Shown: positions 34,876 through 42,899 of the stretch, one piece after another
How the letters are laid out: each line of letters opens with the position of its first letter
Numbering within the stretch: position 1 is the first letter of the stretch
Assembly (NCBI GenBank): GCA_947450675.1
Contig: CANFWI010000001.1
Location: 62,001-126,000, forward strand
Direction: 5' to 3'
Origin: Comamonadaceae bacterium
GTDB lineage: Bacteria > Pseudomonadota > Gammaproteobacteria > Burkholderiales > Burkholderiaceae_C
DNA length: 64,000 nt
The notes under the pieces: generated by a model
The model's input: only the letters and a program-made list of their open reading frames with translations
What the model was told of the DNA's origin: nothing
Database searches by the model: none
Program-made: the position numbers and the translations under genes

Positions 34876-36399
34876 TTATTTCTCTGCAAATCCAGTGAAT
34901 TGGTAGCCCAGCGACAGCCCCAACACCTTGGCCCTGAAGTCGCCGCGGACGGCGGCCATGTAACCTGCCGTGCCCATCAAAGCCAAGGACTTGGACAGCC
35001 GGTAGCCGACACCGGCATTCACTTGGCTGACCAAGCCGTTGCCGACGACCAAGCCACCGCCACCTGCGGCCCCAAGCAAGCCTTCGCTTTCTACAAACCA
35101 GTCCGTTGTCACCGGCACTTGCACGCCTGCACCGACCAAACCTGTCATGTAGGCGCCGGCATGTCCGGCATAGGCTGCCAGCCCTTGTCCGGTCAGAAAA
35201 ACCTGCGTGGAATGAGGGGTGCCCGGCAAGAAGTAGTCCAGCTGAACGCCAAGGTTGTTGACGGCGCTGTCGACGTTGTTTGAACGCCAGTCTGGGCTGC
35301 CCTTCAGGTACGTTTGGTTGGCGCTACGGATGCGCAGCGATTGCGGCTCAAAGGCGGCCAACGTGCCCCAGCTCGCATCACTGGTGGCACTCGGAATGCC
35401 AAACTGATGGTTCAACATCAAAGCCAAGCTGTTGGCTGTGAAGCTGGCCGACGGTGCACGAACCTGACCCAGCGAGAGCTCTAGCGCGGTGGAGCGAGTG
35501 ATCTTTTGCTGCACAGCGATGCCCGCGTCAAGCAGCAAGCCGCCGCCAGCCGGTCCAGCCGCTGCGTGCACTTTGATGGCCATGCTCGAACTCAAAGGCA
35601 GACGGTAACCAGCGCCAGTGAGGATCTGCATGTAGCCACTGTTCTTGCCGCCCATGGCGCCTTCGGCTTCGAGCTTCAAGAACCAACGGTCGTCCAAATA
35701 GCTCAGCCACTCGGCACCCATCAATTGCATGGAACTGTGCTGCGGCGCGCCACTGTCTTGCACCACGGAGCCAGGAATGCGGTAGTGGCGATAGACCAGC
35801 GAGAACTCTTGGGGTTTGCTCAAAAGGGACGAGCCGGTGGCTTGAGTGCTCAACGGCAACGTCCGCCAGCCGCTCGCCAGCAGACTAGAGAAGGCATAGT
35901 CGTACTGCAAGTAAGGCTGCGTGGTTTGAATCACACCCGACGGAAAACTAACATGGCTCACGCCAAAACCGAGTTTGCCGTAACCCTGGGTGTCGTAGCT
36001 CAGGCCGGCATGACTGCGCAGCATCAGGCCGCCGCCGGCCAAAGAAGCACCGCCACGGCCGCCACCACCACCCACAAAAAGACCGGCTTCTGCAGACCAG
36101 TTGTTGATGATTTTTTGACTCACTTCTGCAGCCAAGCCCAAGGTGATGAAGCCGCCGCGATTACCGCGCAGAGCGCCGTAAGAACCGACGCCCAATTTGA
36201 CTTGTTCGGTCATGTCAAACAACAAGTTCCCCCCCACCATGCCCATGGTTTCACCGGCCGGAAGTCTCCAAGTCTCGTTGGTCAAACGCCAAGTGGTCGG
36301 CACAACCGGCACGGTGACGGCCTGTGCCGCAATAGGCTGGCTTTGCGCAAGGCAAGATGCAGAAAAGACCAGTGAGGCACTGATCAGTGTGAGTCGCAA
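34876..36399 (-). CDS. Predicted outer-membrane beta-barrel protein of unknown function
   Basis: A 507 aa exported protein with a signal peptide (MRLTLISASLVFSASCLA, then QSQPIAAQ). The remainder alternates polar and hydrophobic residues with many Gly and Tyr/Phe, typical of beta-barrels. It ends LGLSLGYQFTGFAEK. Gly-rich blocks recur in each half: LFVGGGGGRGGASLAGGGL (about 100-120) and LLGAAGGGGLVVGNGL (about 445-465), and GAGYRL or GVGYRL occurs twice. This suggests internal duplication. It is convergent with the epimerase gene and next to the polysaccharide-export group, so a role in export or surface display is possible, but no named family could be assigned. Confidence 0.65.
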   Translation of the reverse strand: MRLTLISASLVFSASCLAQSQPIAAQAVTVPVVPTTWRLTNETWRLPAGETMGMVGGNLLFDMTEQVKLGVGSYGALRGNRGGFITLGLAAEVSQKIINNWSAEAGLFVGGGGGRGGASLAGGGLMLRSHAGLSYDTQGYGKLGFGVSHVSFPSGVIQTTQPYLQYDYAFSSLLASGWRTLPLSTQATGSSLLSKPQEFSLVYRHYRIPGSVVQDSGAPQHSSMQLMGAEWLSYLDDRWFLKLEAEGAMGGKNSGYMQILTGAGYRLPLSSSMAIKVHAAAGPAGGGLLLDAGIAVQQKITRSTALELSLGQVRAPSASFTANSLALMLNHQFGIPSATSDASWGTLAAFEPQSLRIRSANQTYLKGSPDWRSNNVDSAVNNLGVQLDYFLPGTPHSTQVFLTGQGLAAYAGHAGAYMTGLVGAGVQVPVTTDWFVESEGLLGAAGGGGLVVGNGLVSQVNAGVGYRLSKSLALMGTAGYMAAVRGDFRAKVLGLSLGYQFTGFAEK

Positions 36400-36536
36400 G
36401 ATCTTGAAATGGGCCTAGGTCGCTTGGAAATGCATAGTGGCCTTGTGAAAATGATTTTCAAATTGTCGCCTATTCACGCATTGCTTTGTCGTTGCAAATG
36501 GCCATGAGCAAGAGTCCGAACAAGCAAGCACTAAGT

Positions 36537-36575
36537 GAAAAAAGCCGCCTGCAAGTGAACTGCAGACGGCTTTTG
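36537..36575 (-). terminator. Rho-independent terminator of flagellin 2
   Basis: On the minus strand GCCGTCTGCA-GTTCACT-TGCAGGCGGC is followed by TTTTTT, about 60 nt after the fliC2 stop at 36632. It has a 9-10 bp stem with one mismatch and flanking A-run. Confidence 0.85.
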
Positions 36576-36631
36576 TACAAGGAGCAGGTATCACCCTGCC
36601 CCGCCTTTTTCAGGGCTGGTCTTTAAAAGAC

Positions 36632-38413
36632 TTACTTCAACAGGGCCAGCACGGACTGACCGGACTGGTTGGCCTGCGCCAGCATGGCGGTAGCAGCTTG
36701 CGAGATGATCTGCGCTTTGGCCAAGTTGGTCGTTTCCTTGGCGTAGTCAGTGTCCAGAATACGGCTGCGGGAAGCAGACAGATTCATCGACGTCGTCTCC
36801 AAGTTAGCGATCGAAGCGGTCAAGCGGTTCTGGTAAGCACCCATAGAGGCACGTGAATCAGTGATCGTGTTGATTGCTGAGTCAAGTGTCGTCAGTGCAG
36901 CTTGTGAACCAGTTGCAGTGGTCAGGTCAAGCGAAGATACACCAGCACCAGCTGTTGCAGTGGCAGCCGTATAACCAACAGTCAAGCCTGCAGCAGTGTC
37001 ACCTGCTCCGCTAACATCGGACACAGTAATGCCGGCAGCTACAGTTGAGGATAATGAAATGATAGATCTTGTTGTGGATGTACCAACGCCGCCAGAGTCC
37101 AAGCCAGTTGATGCAGCAGCGCCCACAGCCGTTGTTGTTACTGAAATGTTTCGACCATCACTGGCACTCAAACCAACACGTCCAAGCGTCGCATCAAAAG
37201 TAGCGGTAACACCAGTTTGACTTGATTTAGCGTTAATGGCGGCGGCAACTTGACCGCCTCTTTCGCCAGCAGTACCTGCAGCAGCAATAGCACCAATGTC
37301 CACGCCATTAATCTGCACATCGCCAGCAGAGAGGGCAGTCAAAGTATCAACAGTCGTTCCACCCTTGGTCGTATTAGTACTGGAAGCCGCGTATGAAGTA
37401 CCCAAACCAGAGTTAGCAGAAATACCGGTCGTACCAATTTCAACAACTAACTTACCTGAAGTAGAACTAAGGGAAACACCGGTCAATGCCGAGTATGTTG
37501 CTGTTACACCGGTATCACCCGTCTTTGCATTAATCGCTGTCAACATAGAAGCACCACGAGCTGTGGCGTCCGCTCCTACTGCAACGGCACCTATATTTAC
37601 ACCGTTGATCTTGATATCACCGGAATTAATCGCGGTGGCGAAACCTGTTACAGCCGTACCGGCTAACTTGATGCTGGTGTTGGTTGCTGCCACAGTTGCG
37701 ACTACGCCAGTACTACCTGAAATCGCATTGACTGCGGATGCTACCGCGATGCCACTTGAGTCAGCACCCATAAAAGAAACGCCGTCAGAGACTGCAGCAC
37801 CGACACTACGACCATTAATTGCTAATGCACCCGCTGCTAGGGGCGATGAGCCAACCGCGACACCAACTAGCGAAGTAGCGTATGACGAATTAGCACCAAC
37901 ACCTAATGCACTCGACTTAGCGCTTCCAACTGATATCGAGATACGGTCATTAGAACCGTTGCCAGCGCCGACTTGCAGGTTTTGTGACTGGAATGAACCG
38001 TCAAGCAGGTTGATACCGTTGTAGGTCGTGTTGCTTGCAACGCGGTCGATCTCAGCGATCAGTTGCTTGGACTCGTTGTTCATGGCGGCGCGGTCGCTGG
38101 CGTTGTTACCCGTGTTGGCGGACTGAACGGCCAATTCACGAATACGCTGCAAGTTGTCGCCGATTTGGCTCAAGCTACCCTCAGCCGTTTGCGTCAAAGA
38201 GATGCCGTCATTGGCGTTGCGGATCGCAGCGGCAATGCCACGAATATTAGCCGTCATACGGGTGCTGATGGCCAGGCCGGCTGCGTCGTCTTTGGCGGAG
38301 TTGATGCGGGTGCCGCTGGACAAGCGCTCCATGGCGGTCGACAGGTTCAGGCCAGTCGTACGCAGTGAGTTTTGCGCCTGCATGGCACTGATGTTTGTAT
38401 TGATAACTGACAT
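36632..38413 (-). CDS. fliC: Flagellin 2 (fliC2)
   Basis: A 593 aa filament subunit. The N-terminal D0/D1 ([40 protein letters not shown]) and C-terminus ([21 protein letters not shown], ending LALLK) are highly conserved. The centre (about residues 190-480) has at least three Flagellin_IN-like repeats ([26 protein letters not shown] and [13 protein letters not shown] units). Its central DNA is clearly more AT-rich than the ends. It has a sigma28 promoter at 38480, its own terminator and a strong ribosome site (AAAGGAGAT). It is probably the major, late filament subunit. Confidence 0.97.
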   Translation of the reverse strand: MSVINTNISAMQAQNSLRTTGLNLSTAMERLSSGTRINSAKDDAAGLAISTRMTANIRGIAAAIRNANDGISLTQTAEGSLSQIGDNLQRIRELAVQSANTGNNASDRAAMNNESKQLIAEIDRVASNTTYNGINLLDGSFQSQNLQVGAGNGSNDRISISVGSAKSSALGVGANSSYATSLVGVAVGSSPLAAGALAINGRSVGAAVSDGVSFMGADSSGIAVASAVNAISGSTGVVATVAATNTSIKLAGTAVTGFATAINSGDIKINGVNIGAVAVGADATARGASMLTAINAKTGDTGVTATYSALTGVSLSSTSGKLVVEIGTTGISANSGLGTSYAASSTNTTKGGTTVDTLTALSAGDVQINGVDIGAIAAAGTAGERGGQVAAAINAKSSQTGVTATFDATLGRVGLSASDGRNISVTTTAVGAAASTGLDSGGVGTSTTRSIISLSSTVAAGITVSDVSGAGDTAAGLTVGYTAATATAGAGVSSLDLTTATGSQAALTTLDSAINTITDSRASMGAYQNRLTASIANLETTSMNLSASRSRILDTDYAKETTNLAKAQIISQAATAMLAQANQSGQSVLALLK

Positions 38414-38479
38414 GAACTATCTCCTTTAAGAGGGGTGACGATGTTGACAAGAAGTCAATTTGAAGTCTTGTTAAACAAT

Positions 38480-38506
38480 GAATCGGAAGTTTTTTGATTA
38501 ACTTAA
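38480..38506 (-). promoter_or_regulatory. Sigma28 promoter of flagellin 2
   Basis: The minus strand reads TTAAGTTA-N11-TCCGATTC, matching the FliA-type consensus (TAAAGTTT-N11-GCCGATAA) at the core CCGAT and with exact spacing. The 5' leader is about 60 nt. Confidence 0.85.
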
Positions 38507-38535
38507 GGTTTGAGACGATTTAAATTCGAAATATC

Positions 38536-38549
38536 TGATTTATTTCAAA
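38536..38549 (-). promoter_or_regulatory. Shared 14-bp element upstream of fliC2
   Basis: TTTGAAATAAATCA on the minus strand is identical to 39092-39079 upstream of flaG. It lies 29 bp upstream of the sigma28 -35 element here and 10 bp upstream there, a difference near two helical turns. It may be an UP-element or regulator site. Confidence 0.45.
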
Positions 38550-38565
38550 CTATCAAGTAACAGGT

Positions 38566-38961
38566 TTAGACCTTGGCGTTCAGCAGAAGTCCTTTGGTGT
38601 CTTCTAGGCTGTGGGCTAACTTAACAATCACTTCATTCGGGATTTGTCGAATGACTTCACCAGTTTCTTTGTTGGTCACCGTGACCACTGGCTGGTTCAG
38701 CGCGGGGTCAATGTGAAAGTTCAAACCACGGCCACCGTCGACCATCTTGGCGTTCATTCGCTCGACGGCTACTTGCAGACGCTTTGTGTCGCCTTCGGTG
38801 TCGACCTTGATGTCTGGACGCGCCAGCTCAATAACTTTCGGTCCTGCGGGAGGTGGCGCGGTCGCTGCCACCGATGTACCAGGCGTGGGCACTGCGGGTC
38901 CAGTACGCACCTGGGGCGTACTGGGGGGTGTGGGACGCAGCCCACCTTGAATATCAAGCAT
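38566..38961 (-). CDS. flaG: FlaG family protein
   Basis: A 131 aa protein of the FlaG family, which modulates filament length. The N-terminal half is Pro/Thr/Ala-rich and unconserved. The C-terminal half has the FlaG domain (RLQVAVERMNAKM, LNFHIDPALNQPVVTVTNKE, TGEVIRQIPNEVIVKLAHSL). It sits between fliC2 and fliD as in many flagellar clusters, with its own sigma28 promoter at 39042. Confidence 0.92.
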   Translation of the reverse strand: MLDIQGGLRPTPPSTPQVRTGPAVPTPGTSVAATAPPPAGPKVIELARPDIKVDTEGDTKRLQVAVERMNAKMVDGGRGLNFHIDPALNQPVVTVTNKETGEVIRQIPNEVIVKLAHSLEDTKGLLLNAKV

Positions 38962-39041
38962 ATTGAAATCCTTCCAATCCCGCTCTTAAAACGGATGACA
39001 GAGCCAACTTCCCGACAAGGAAGTGGTGCTTAGGTCATGAT

Positions 39042-39068
39042 GAATCGGAGGCGAATTGGAGAACTTGA
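39042..39068 (-). promoter_or_regulatory. Sigma28 promoter of flaG
   Basis: The minus strand reads TCAAGTTC-N11-TCCGATTC. The -10 is identical to that of fliC2 and the -35 identical to that of flgM. The leader to the ATG at 38961 is about 75 nt. Confidence 0.9.
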
Positions 39069-39078
39069 GCGAAATTTG

Positions 39079-39092
39079 TGATTTATTTCAAA
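39079..39092 (-). promoter_or_regulatory. Shared 14-bp element upstream of flaG
   Basis: TTTGAAATAAATCA, second copy; see the identical element at 38536-38549. Confidence 0.45.
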
Positions 39093-39128
39093 AAACTTTA
39101 TTTCGTCGTTGCGAAGCGCTGCTTGGCT

Positions 39129-41849
39129 TTACTTGTTGGTGTACATCGCCATCATGCCGTCGGTGCTGCTTTTCAGGCTGGCCTTCTGGGTGGTGATGTT
39201 GCCAATCATGCTTTCCATGGCAGAAAACTGTGTGGTGTAGCGGGCTAGCAGGGCTGTCATACGGGTTTGAAGGTCTGCCAGTTTGACCTTCAGCTTGTCG
39301 TTTTGAGTGGTTGCACCGGCACTTTGGGTGATCAAGCCGCCAGTGGGCGACAGCAATGCGGCGATTTTTCGCAGTGCATCACCGGCTACCCCAGCGCCGT
39401 TGTTTGAAAAACCCATGCCGGTCACGGCCGTACCGGCGGTGGATTGGCTGGTCAGGGTGAAGCCGGACGAGCCCAGGCTGCCCATGACCATGATTTTGTA
39501 CGGGGTTGCGCCAGTGGAGTCTTGCACCAATTGCGCCGTGAAGCCTTGGTTGCTGGCATTGATCGCGTCGACCACGCCCTGCGGCGTGGTGCTAGCCGCT
39601 GAAATCGGCACACCAAAAGTACCGGTGCTGGTCACCAGTGAGAGAGAAAATGCTGCCCCACCATTGATTGGCGACGTTGCCGAGGCGAAGCCACCGCTGG
39701 TGCTGTAGGGCGGGCTGGTGGCTGTGCGGCCATTTTGATTGCCGGTGAAGGTGGTGACGACGTCTGCAAAGTTGGTGGTCAGGGCGGTGTCGAGCTTGGT
39801 TGAATCAACCGCCATGACGCCTTTGCTGTCAACACTGATACCCATTTGCCACAATGCACCGACGTTGGTGCCCGGAGAAGATGAGGTGCCGACCATCATG
39901 CCTCGCAACTGGGTACGGATTTGCCGCACCATGGAGTCACCGACCAACGTAGCACCGTAAGTAGGCAGCGTTGATTTGGCGTTGCTCACCTCGTTCAGAA
40001 TATTGGTGGCGTCGTTGTAAGCCGTGACCAGCGCAGTGATGTTGGTTTTGATTTGCGCGGTGTCACGCGTCAAAGTGACGCTTGCAGCCGTTGTGGTGGT
40101 CGAATGAAGGTTCAGCGTGACACCGTTAATGACGTCGGTCACGCTGTTGGAGCTGCGGTTGTAAGTCACACCGTCAACGTTCAGCACTGCATCGGCAGCA
40201 GCCGTTTGGGTGAAGCCGAGTGTGCTGAGCACGCTGTCGGGGGCGGTGCTCAAGTTGAACGCCCCGGCAGAACCGGTAGCGCCTGAGAGCACGACCTTGT
40301 AAGAAGGGGAAGTGCTGCTGCCGGTGTTGACCAGCTGGGCCGTGACAGCCAAGCCAGCGCTGTTGATGGCATTGACCAGACCCTGAGGGGTGTCGTTGCC
40401 GGCGGCAACGGTGACTGTGACAGCCGAGCTAACCACCGTGCCACTGATGCCCGTGATGGCCGCAGTGCTATTTGTCGTCGTGCCCAGAGTGATGTGACCA
40501 CCACTCAGCGCCACCGAACCTGACGTGTTGACGGCAGAAACGCCTGTCGTGCTGGTTTTGGCGTTGATCGCGATCGCCAAGTTGTCAAACTTACGGGCGG
40601 TGATGGCGATGTCAGTGACGTTGGCGCTGGTATCAGACGTCGCGGTGACCGTGGCACCACTGACCACACCTGTTGAAAAACCTGCGGCGAAGGTCCCGCT
40701 GTAAGTGCCCAGGGCTGCGCCCGTGGTGTTGCCGTCCGTGTCCCCCGAGGTCAGTCCACCAAAGGCTGATGCAACTTGTTCAGCCGTCATGGCTGCAGTC
40801 GCCGTGAAAGTCAGGCCGTTGACGGTCGCTTTTTGGCCTGCCGCCAACGCAGAAAAGGTGACGACGGACGATTCAGATTGCGCCGTAGAACTGGTCGTCC
40901 CCGTGGTGTCGGTGGTCGTGCCGAGTGCTGCGGCGGTCAAGGTCACAACACCTGAACTATTCGTCCCGGATGTCCAGTCAGAGCCGAACGTACCCGTATA
41001 AGAACCCAAAGATGTTGACGGCCCTGTCGTTGCCGCGGCCGCAAGGCCCGCGAATGCATTGCCCACCGCGCTTGCATCCATAGCAGCCGATGCAGTGAAT
41101 GTCAAACCATTCAGAGTGGCGGACTGACCTGCCGCAAGCGCAGAAAAAGTCACGGCGATGGTCGAATAGCTTGAACCATCACCAGCCGACAAAACCTTGG
41201 TCGGGGTCGCCGTCGAATAGCCGCTCGTTGTCACCACGGTCGGGTCAGCCGACACCGCGTCGATGGCGGTGCCATTGATGGTCAGACCCGAAACCGCAGC
41301 CTTTGAAGTGGATGTCGCACCGGCCATCGTGGCCGCCGCGGCAGAACCCATCGTCAAACCCATGGTGAAACCGCTGCCGGCATTCAACGACGTCGTGCTG
41401 CTCGCAAAGCCTGCGGAGATATTGCGTTGCGCGCTGGCCAGAGACGAGATGGACACCGAATGGCTGCCGGCCACGGCGCCCGTGGCGGTCGTCACATCCA
41501 TGGCTGCGGTGTTGGAGTTGCTGACGCTGCTGGCGTTGAAACTGTTGGCGTCTTTCAAGGCAGTCAATGCGTCGTTCATGGACTTGAGCATGAAGCTAAC
41601 GGCAGCGTAACCCGACACTCGGCCTTCGTTGGCGGTGATCTTCGTGTTGATCAGGTTTTCTTGTGGAACGCGTTCAGCGTCCACCAAGCCCTGCGCCAAA
41701 GCGGCGACATCCACCCCGGAACCTGCGCCTAAAGCGGTGATGATTTTTTGCGCATTGGCCTTGTTCAACGCTTGCGCAGAGGCGGCCGACGTGAGCGTGG
41801 TGGCGGCCGCACTAGACGTGCTGGTTGAACTGACTGCGGTGGTTGCCAT
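39129..41849 (-). CDS. fliD: Flagellar filament cap / hook-associated protein 2 FliD, oversized
   Basis: Pentameric cap that guides flagellin folding at the filament tip. At 906 aa it is about twice the usual 450 aa. The N-terminal FliD domain has GSGVDVAALAQGLVDAERVPQ (about 44-64). A large Ala/Ser/Thr/Gly insertion follows and includes two tandem copies of VTFSALAAGQxATxNGLTFTA. The C-terminal FliD region (about 600-906) includes ALWQMGISVDSKGVMAVD and LADLQTRMTALLARYTTQFSAME. The repeats resemble those of large surface adhesins rather than of flagellar caps. A weak sigma28-like promoter lies at 41903. No fliS follows. Confidence 0.95.
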   Translation of the reverse strand: MATTAVSSTSTSSAAATTLTSAASAQALNKANAQKIITALGAGSGVDVAALAQGLVDAERVPQENLINTKITANEGRVSGYAAVSFMLKSMNDALTALKDANSFNASSVSNSNTAAMDVTTATGAVAGSHSVSISSLASAQRNISAGFASSTTSLNAGSGFTMGLTMGSAAAATMAGATSTSKAAVSGLTINGTAIDAVSADPTVVTTSGYSTATPTKVLSAGDGSSYSTIAVTFSALAAGQSATLNGLTFTASAAMDASAVGNAFAGLAAAATTGPSTSLGSYTGTFGSDWTSGTNSSGVVTLTAAALGTTTDTTGTTSSTAQSESSVVTFSALAAGQKATVNGLTFTATAAMTAEQVASAFGGLTSGDTDGNTTGAALGTYSGTFAAGFSTGVVSGATVTATSDTSANVTDIAITARKFDNLAIAINAKTSTTGVSAVNTSGSVALSGGHITLGTTTNSTAAITGISGTVVSSAVTVTVAAGNDTPQGLVNAINSAGLAVTAQLVNTGSSTSPSYKVVLSGATGSAGAFNLSTAPDSVLSTLGFTQTAAADAVLNVDGVTYNRSSNSVTDVINGVTLNLHSTTTTAASVTLTRDTAQIKTNITALVTAYNDATNILNEVSNAKSTLPTYGATLVGDSMVRQIRTQLRGMMVGTSSSPGTNVGALWQMGISVDSKGVMAVDSTKLDTALTTNFADVVTTFTGNQNGRTATSPPYSTSGGFASATSPINGGAAFSLSLVTSTGTFGVPISAASTTPQGVVDAINASNQGFTAQLVQDSTGATPYKIMVMGSLGSSGFTLTSQSTAGTAVTGMGFSNNGAGVAGDALRKIAALLSPTGGLITQSAGATTQNDKLKVKLADLQTRMTALLARYTTQFSAMESMIGNITTQKASLKSSTDGMMAMYTNK
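40640..41155 (-). repeat. Tandem repeat within fliD
   Basis: Two units begin VTFSALAAGQ at about 41155 and 40862 on the minus strand. Each continues with (A)T(V/L)NGLTFTA(S/T)AAM and then a LGxYxGTF segment, and spans about 85-100 residues. Confidence 0.75.
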
Positions 41850-41866
41850 GAATTGCCTACCTTAAT

Positions 41867-41880
41867 GCTCGCAATGACGG
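41867..41880 (-). repeat. Partial REP-family copy upstream of fliD
   Basis: CCGTCATTGCGAGC on the minus strand is the first 14 nt of the REP arm seen at 47345 and 54452. Confidence 0.5.
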
Positions 41881-41902
41881 AATGTGGATGCATGACATCA
41901 AT

Positions 41903-41929
41903 ATGTCGACCGCTGCTTGACTTTCTTGA
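41903..41929 (-). promoter_or_regulatory. Weak sigma28-like promoter of fliD
   Basis: The minus strand reads TCAAGAAA-N11-GTCGACAT. The -35 core TCAAG and spacing match the other sigma28 sites, but the -10 has only the CGA core. fliD could alternatively be read through from flgKL. Confidence 0.35.
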
Positions 41930-41948
41930 GCCAGAGCCTCACGCGACA

Positions 41949-42872
41949 TCAGCGGATGTAGTCAAACAGACTCAGCTTGGAGACCTTGCCAAAGCTACTC
42001 TGCGCGGCTTCCAGTGACAGCATTTGCTTGTTCATTTGCGTGATGGCTGAGGCGTAGTCGAGGTCCTGAACCGCTGACAAGGCAGATTTCAGGTTGAGGC
42101 GGGTATCGTCGAGGACGGCGGTCTGGGCATCCGCCACATTCATGTCGGTACCGACCTGAGCCAAAGACAGTGAGACGCCGTTTTGCAGCGCATCCATCTC
42201 ACCAATGCCTCGCTGCATGCCTGCTGGGTCTGAGCCTTTGATAGCGGCTGTGAGGTCGTCGATGGCCTGAAAAAAACCAACACCGGTTTTAGCGCCAGTG
42301 CTGTCTTGACGGACAACGCGCACAAAGGCATCTGACCCTGAGCGGTTCAGCTGAACGCTGCGCTGGTCTCCAACCGAAACGGTCATGCGCGTCTGGTCAC
42401 CTTGGTAGGTCACCCCGCCTGCAGCGTCTGCGGCAAACGCGGGTTGCGTGACACGGCTGCCAGCAAACAAGTAGTTGCCGCTGCTGTCCTGAGAGTTGGC
42501 CAAACTCAACATTTGGTCGCGCAGGCCACCCATTTCAAGAGCCAAGGCTTGGCGGTCTGTGGGCGCGAGGGTCGAGTTGGCCACTTGGACGGAGATCTCC
42601 TTGACTCTTAGCAACAAATTGCTGACGCTTTGCAATGATGACTCTTCATTTTTTAAGCGCGTTTGTACGGACCCCAACGTGGACGCATAGCTGTCTTGCC
42701 GATTGATGATGGACTGCAGACGCTGAATGTTGGCAGCTTGGTCGGGGGCGTCGCTGGCCGTGACAATTTGCTTACCCGAAGCCAGCTGAGCCTGGGACTT
42801 GGCCAAACTCGTCTGAACGCTGCTCATTTGTTGAGTGGCACGATCAAACAGAGCAGAGGTCGAAATTTTCAT
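41949..42872 (-). CDS. flgL: Hook-filament junction protein FlgL (HAP3)
   Basis: A 307 aa junction protein between FlgK and the filament. The flagellin-like ends are clear: SALFDRATQQMSSVQTSLAKSQAQLASGKQIVTASDAPDQAA (N-terminus) and DLDYASAITQMNKQMLSLEAAQSSFGKVSKLSLFDYI (C-terminus). The size is normal, unlike its neighbours FlgK and FliD. It lies 27 nt after flgK, so it is likely cotranscribed. Confidence 0.96.
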   Translation of the reverse strand: MKISTSALFDRATQQMSSVQTSLAKSQAQLASGKQIVTASDAPDQAANIQRLQSIINRQDSYASTLGSVQTRLKNEESSLQSVSNLLLRVKEISVQVANSTLAPTDRQALALEMGGLRDQMLSLANSQDSSGNYLFAGSRVTQPAFAADAAGGVTYQGDQTRMTVSVGDQRSVQLNRSGSDAFVRVVRQDSTGAKTGVGFFQAIDDLTAAIKGSDPAGMQRGIGEMDALQNGVSLSLAQVGTDMNVADAQTAVLDDTRLNLKSALSAVQDLDYASAITQMNKQMLSLEAAQSSFGKVSKLSLFDYIR

Positions 42873-42899
42873 GGGGATTCCTCAAATGTAGCGCTGGGG

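Noticed and set aside
35506-36375. Plus-strand open frame opposite the outer-membrane protein gene
   Set aside because: Composition (His, Arg, Gln-rich) and lack of start signals indicate an antisense shadow.
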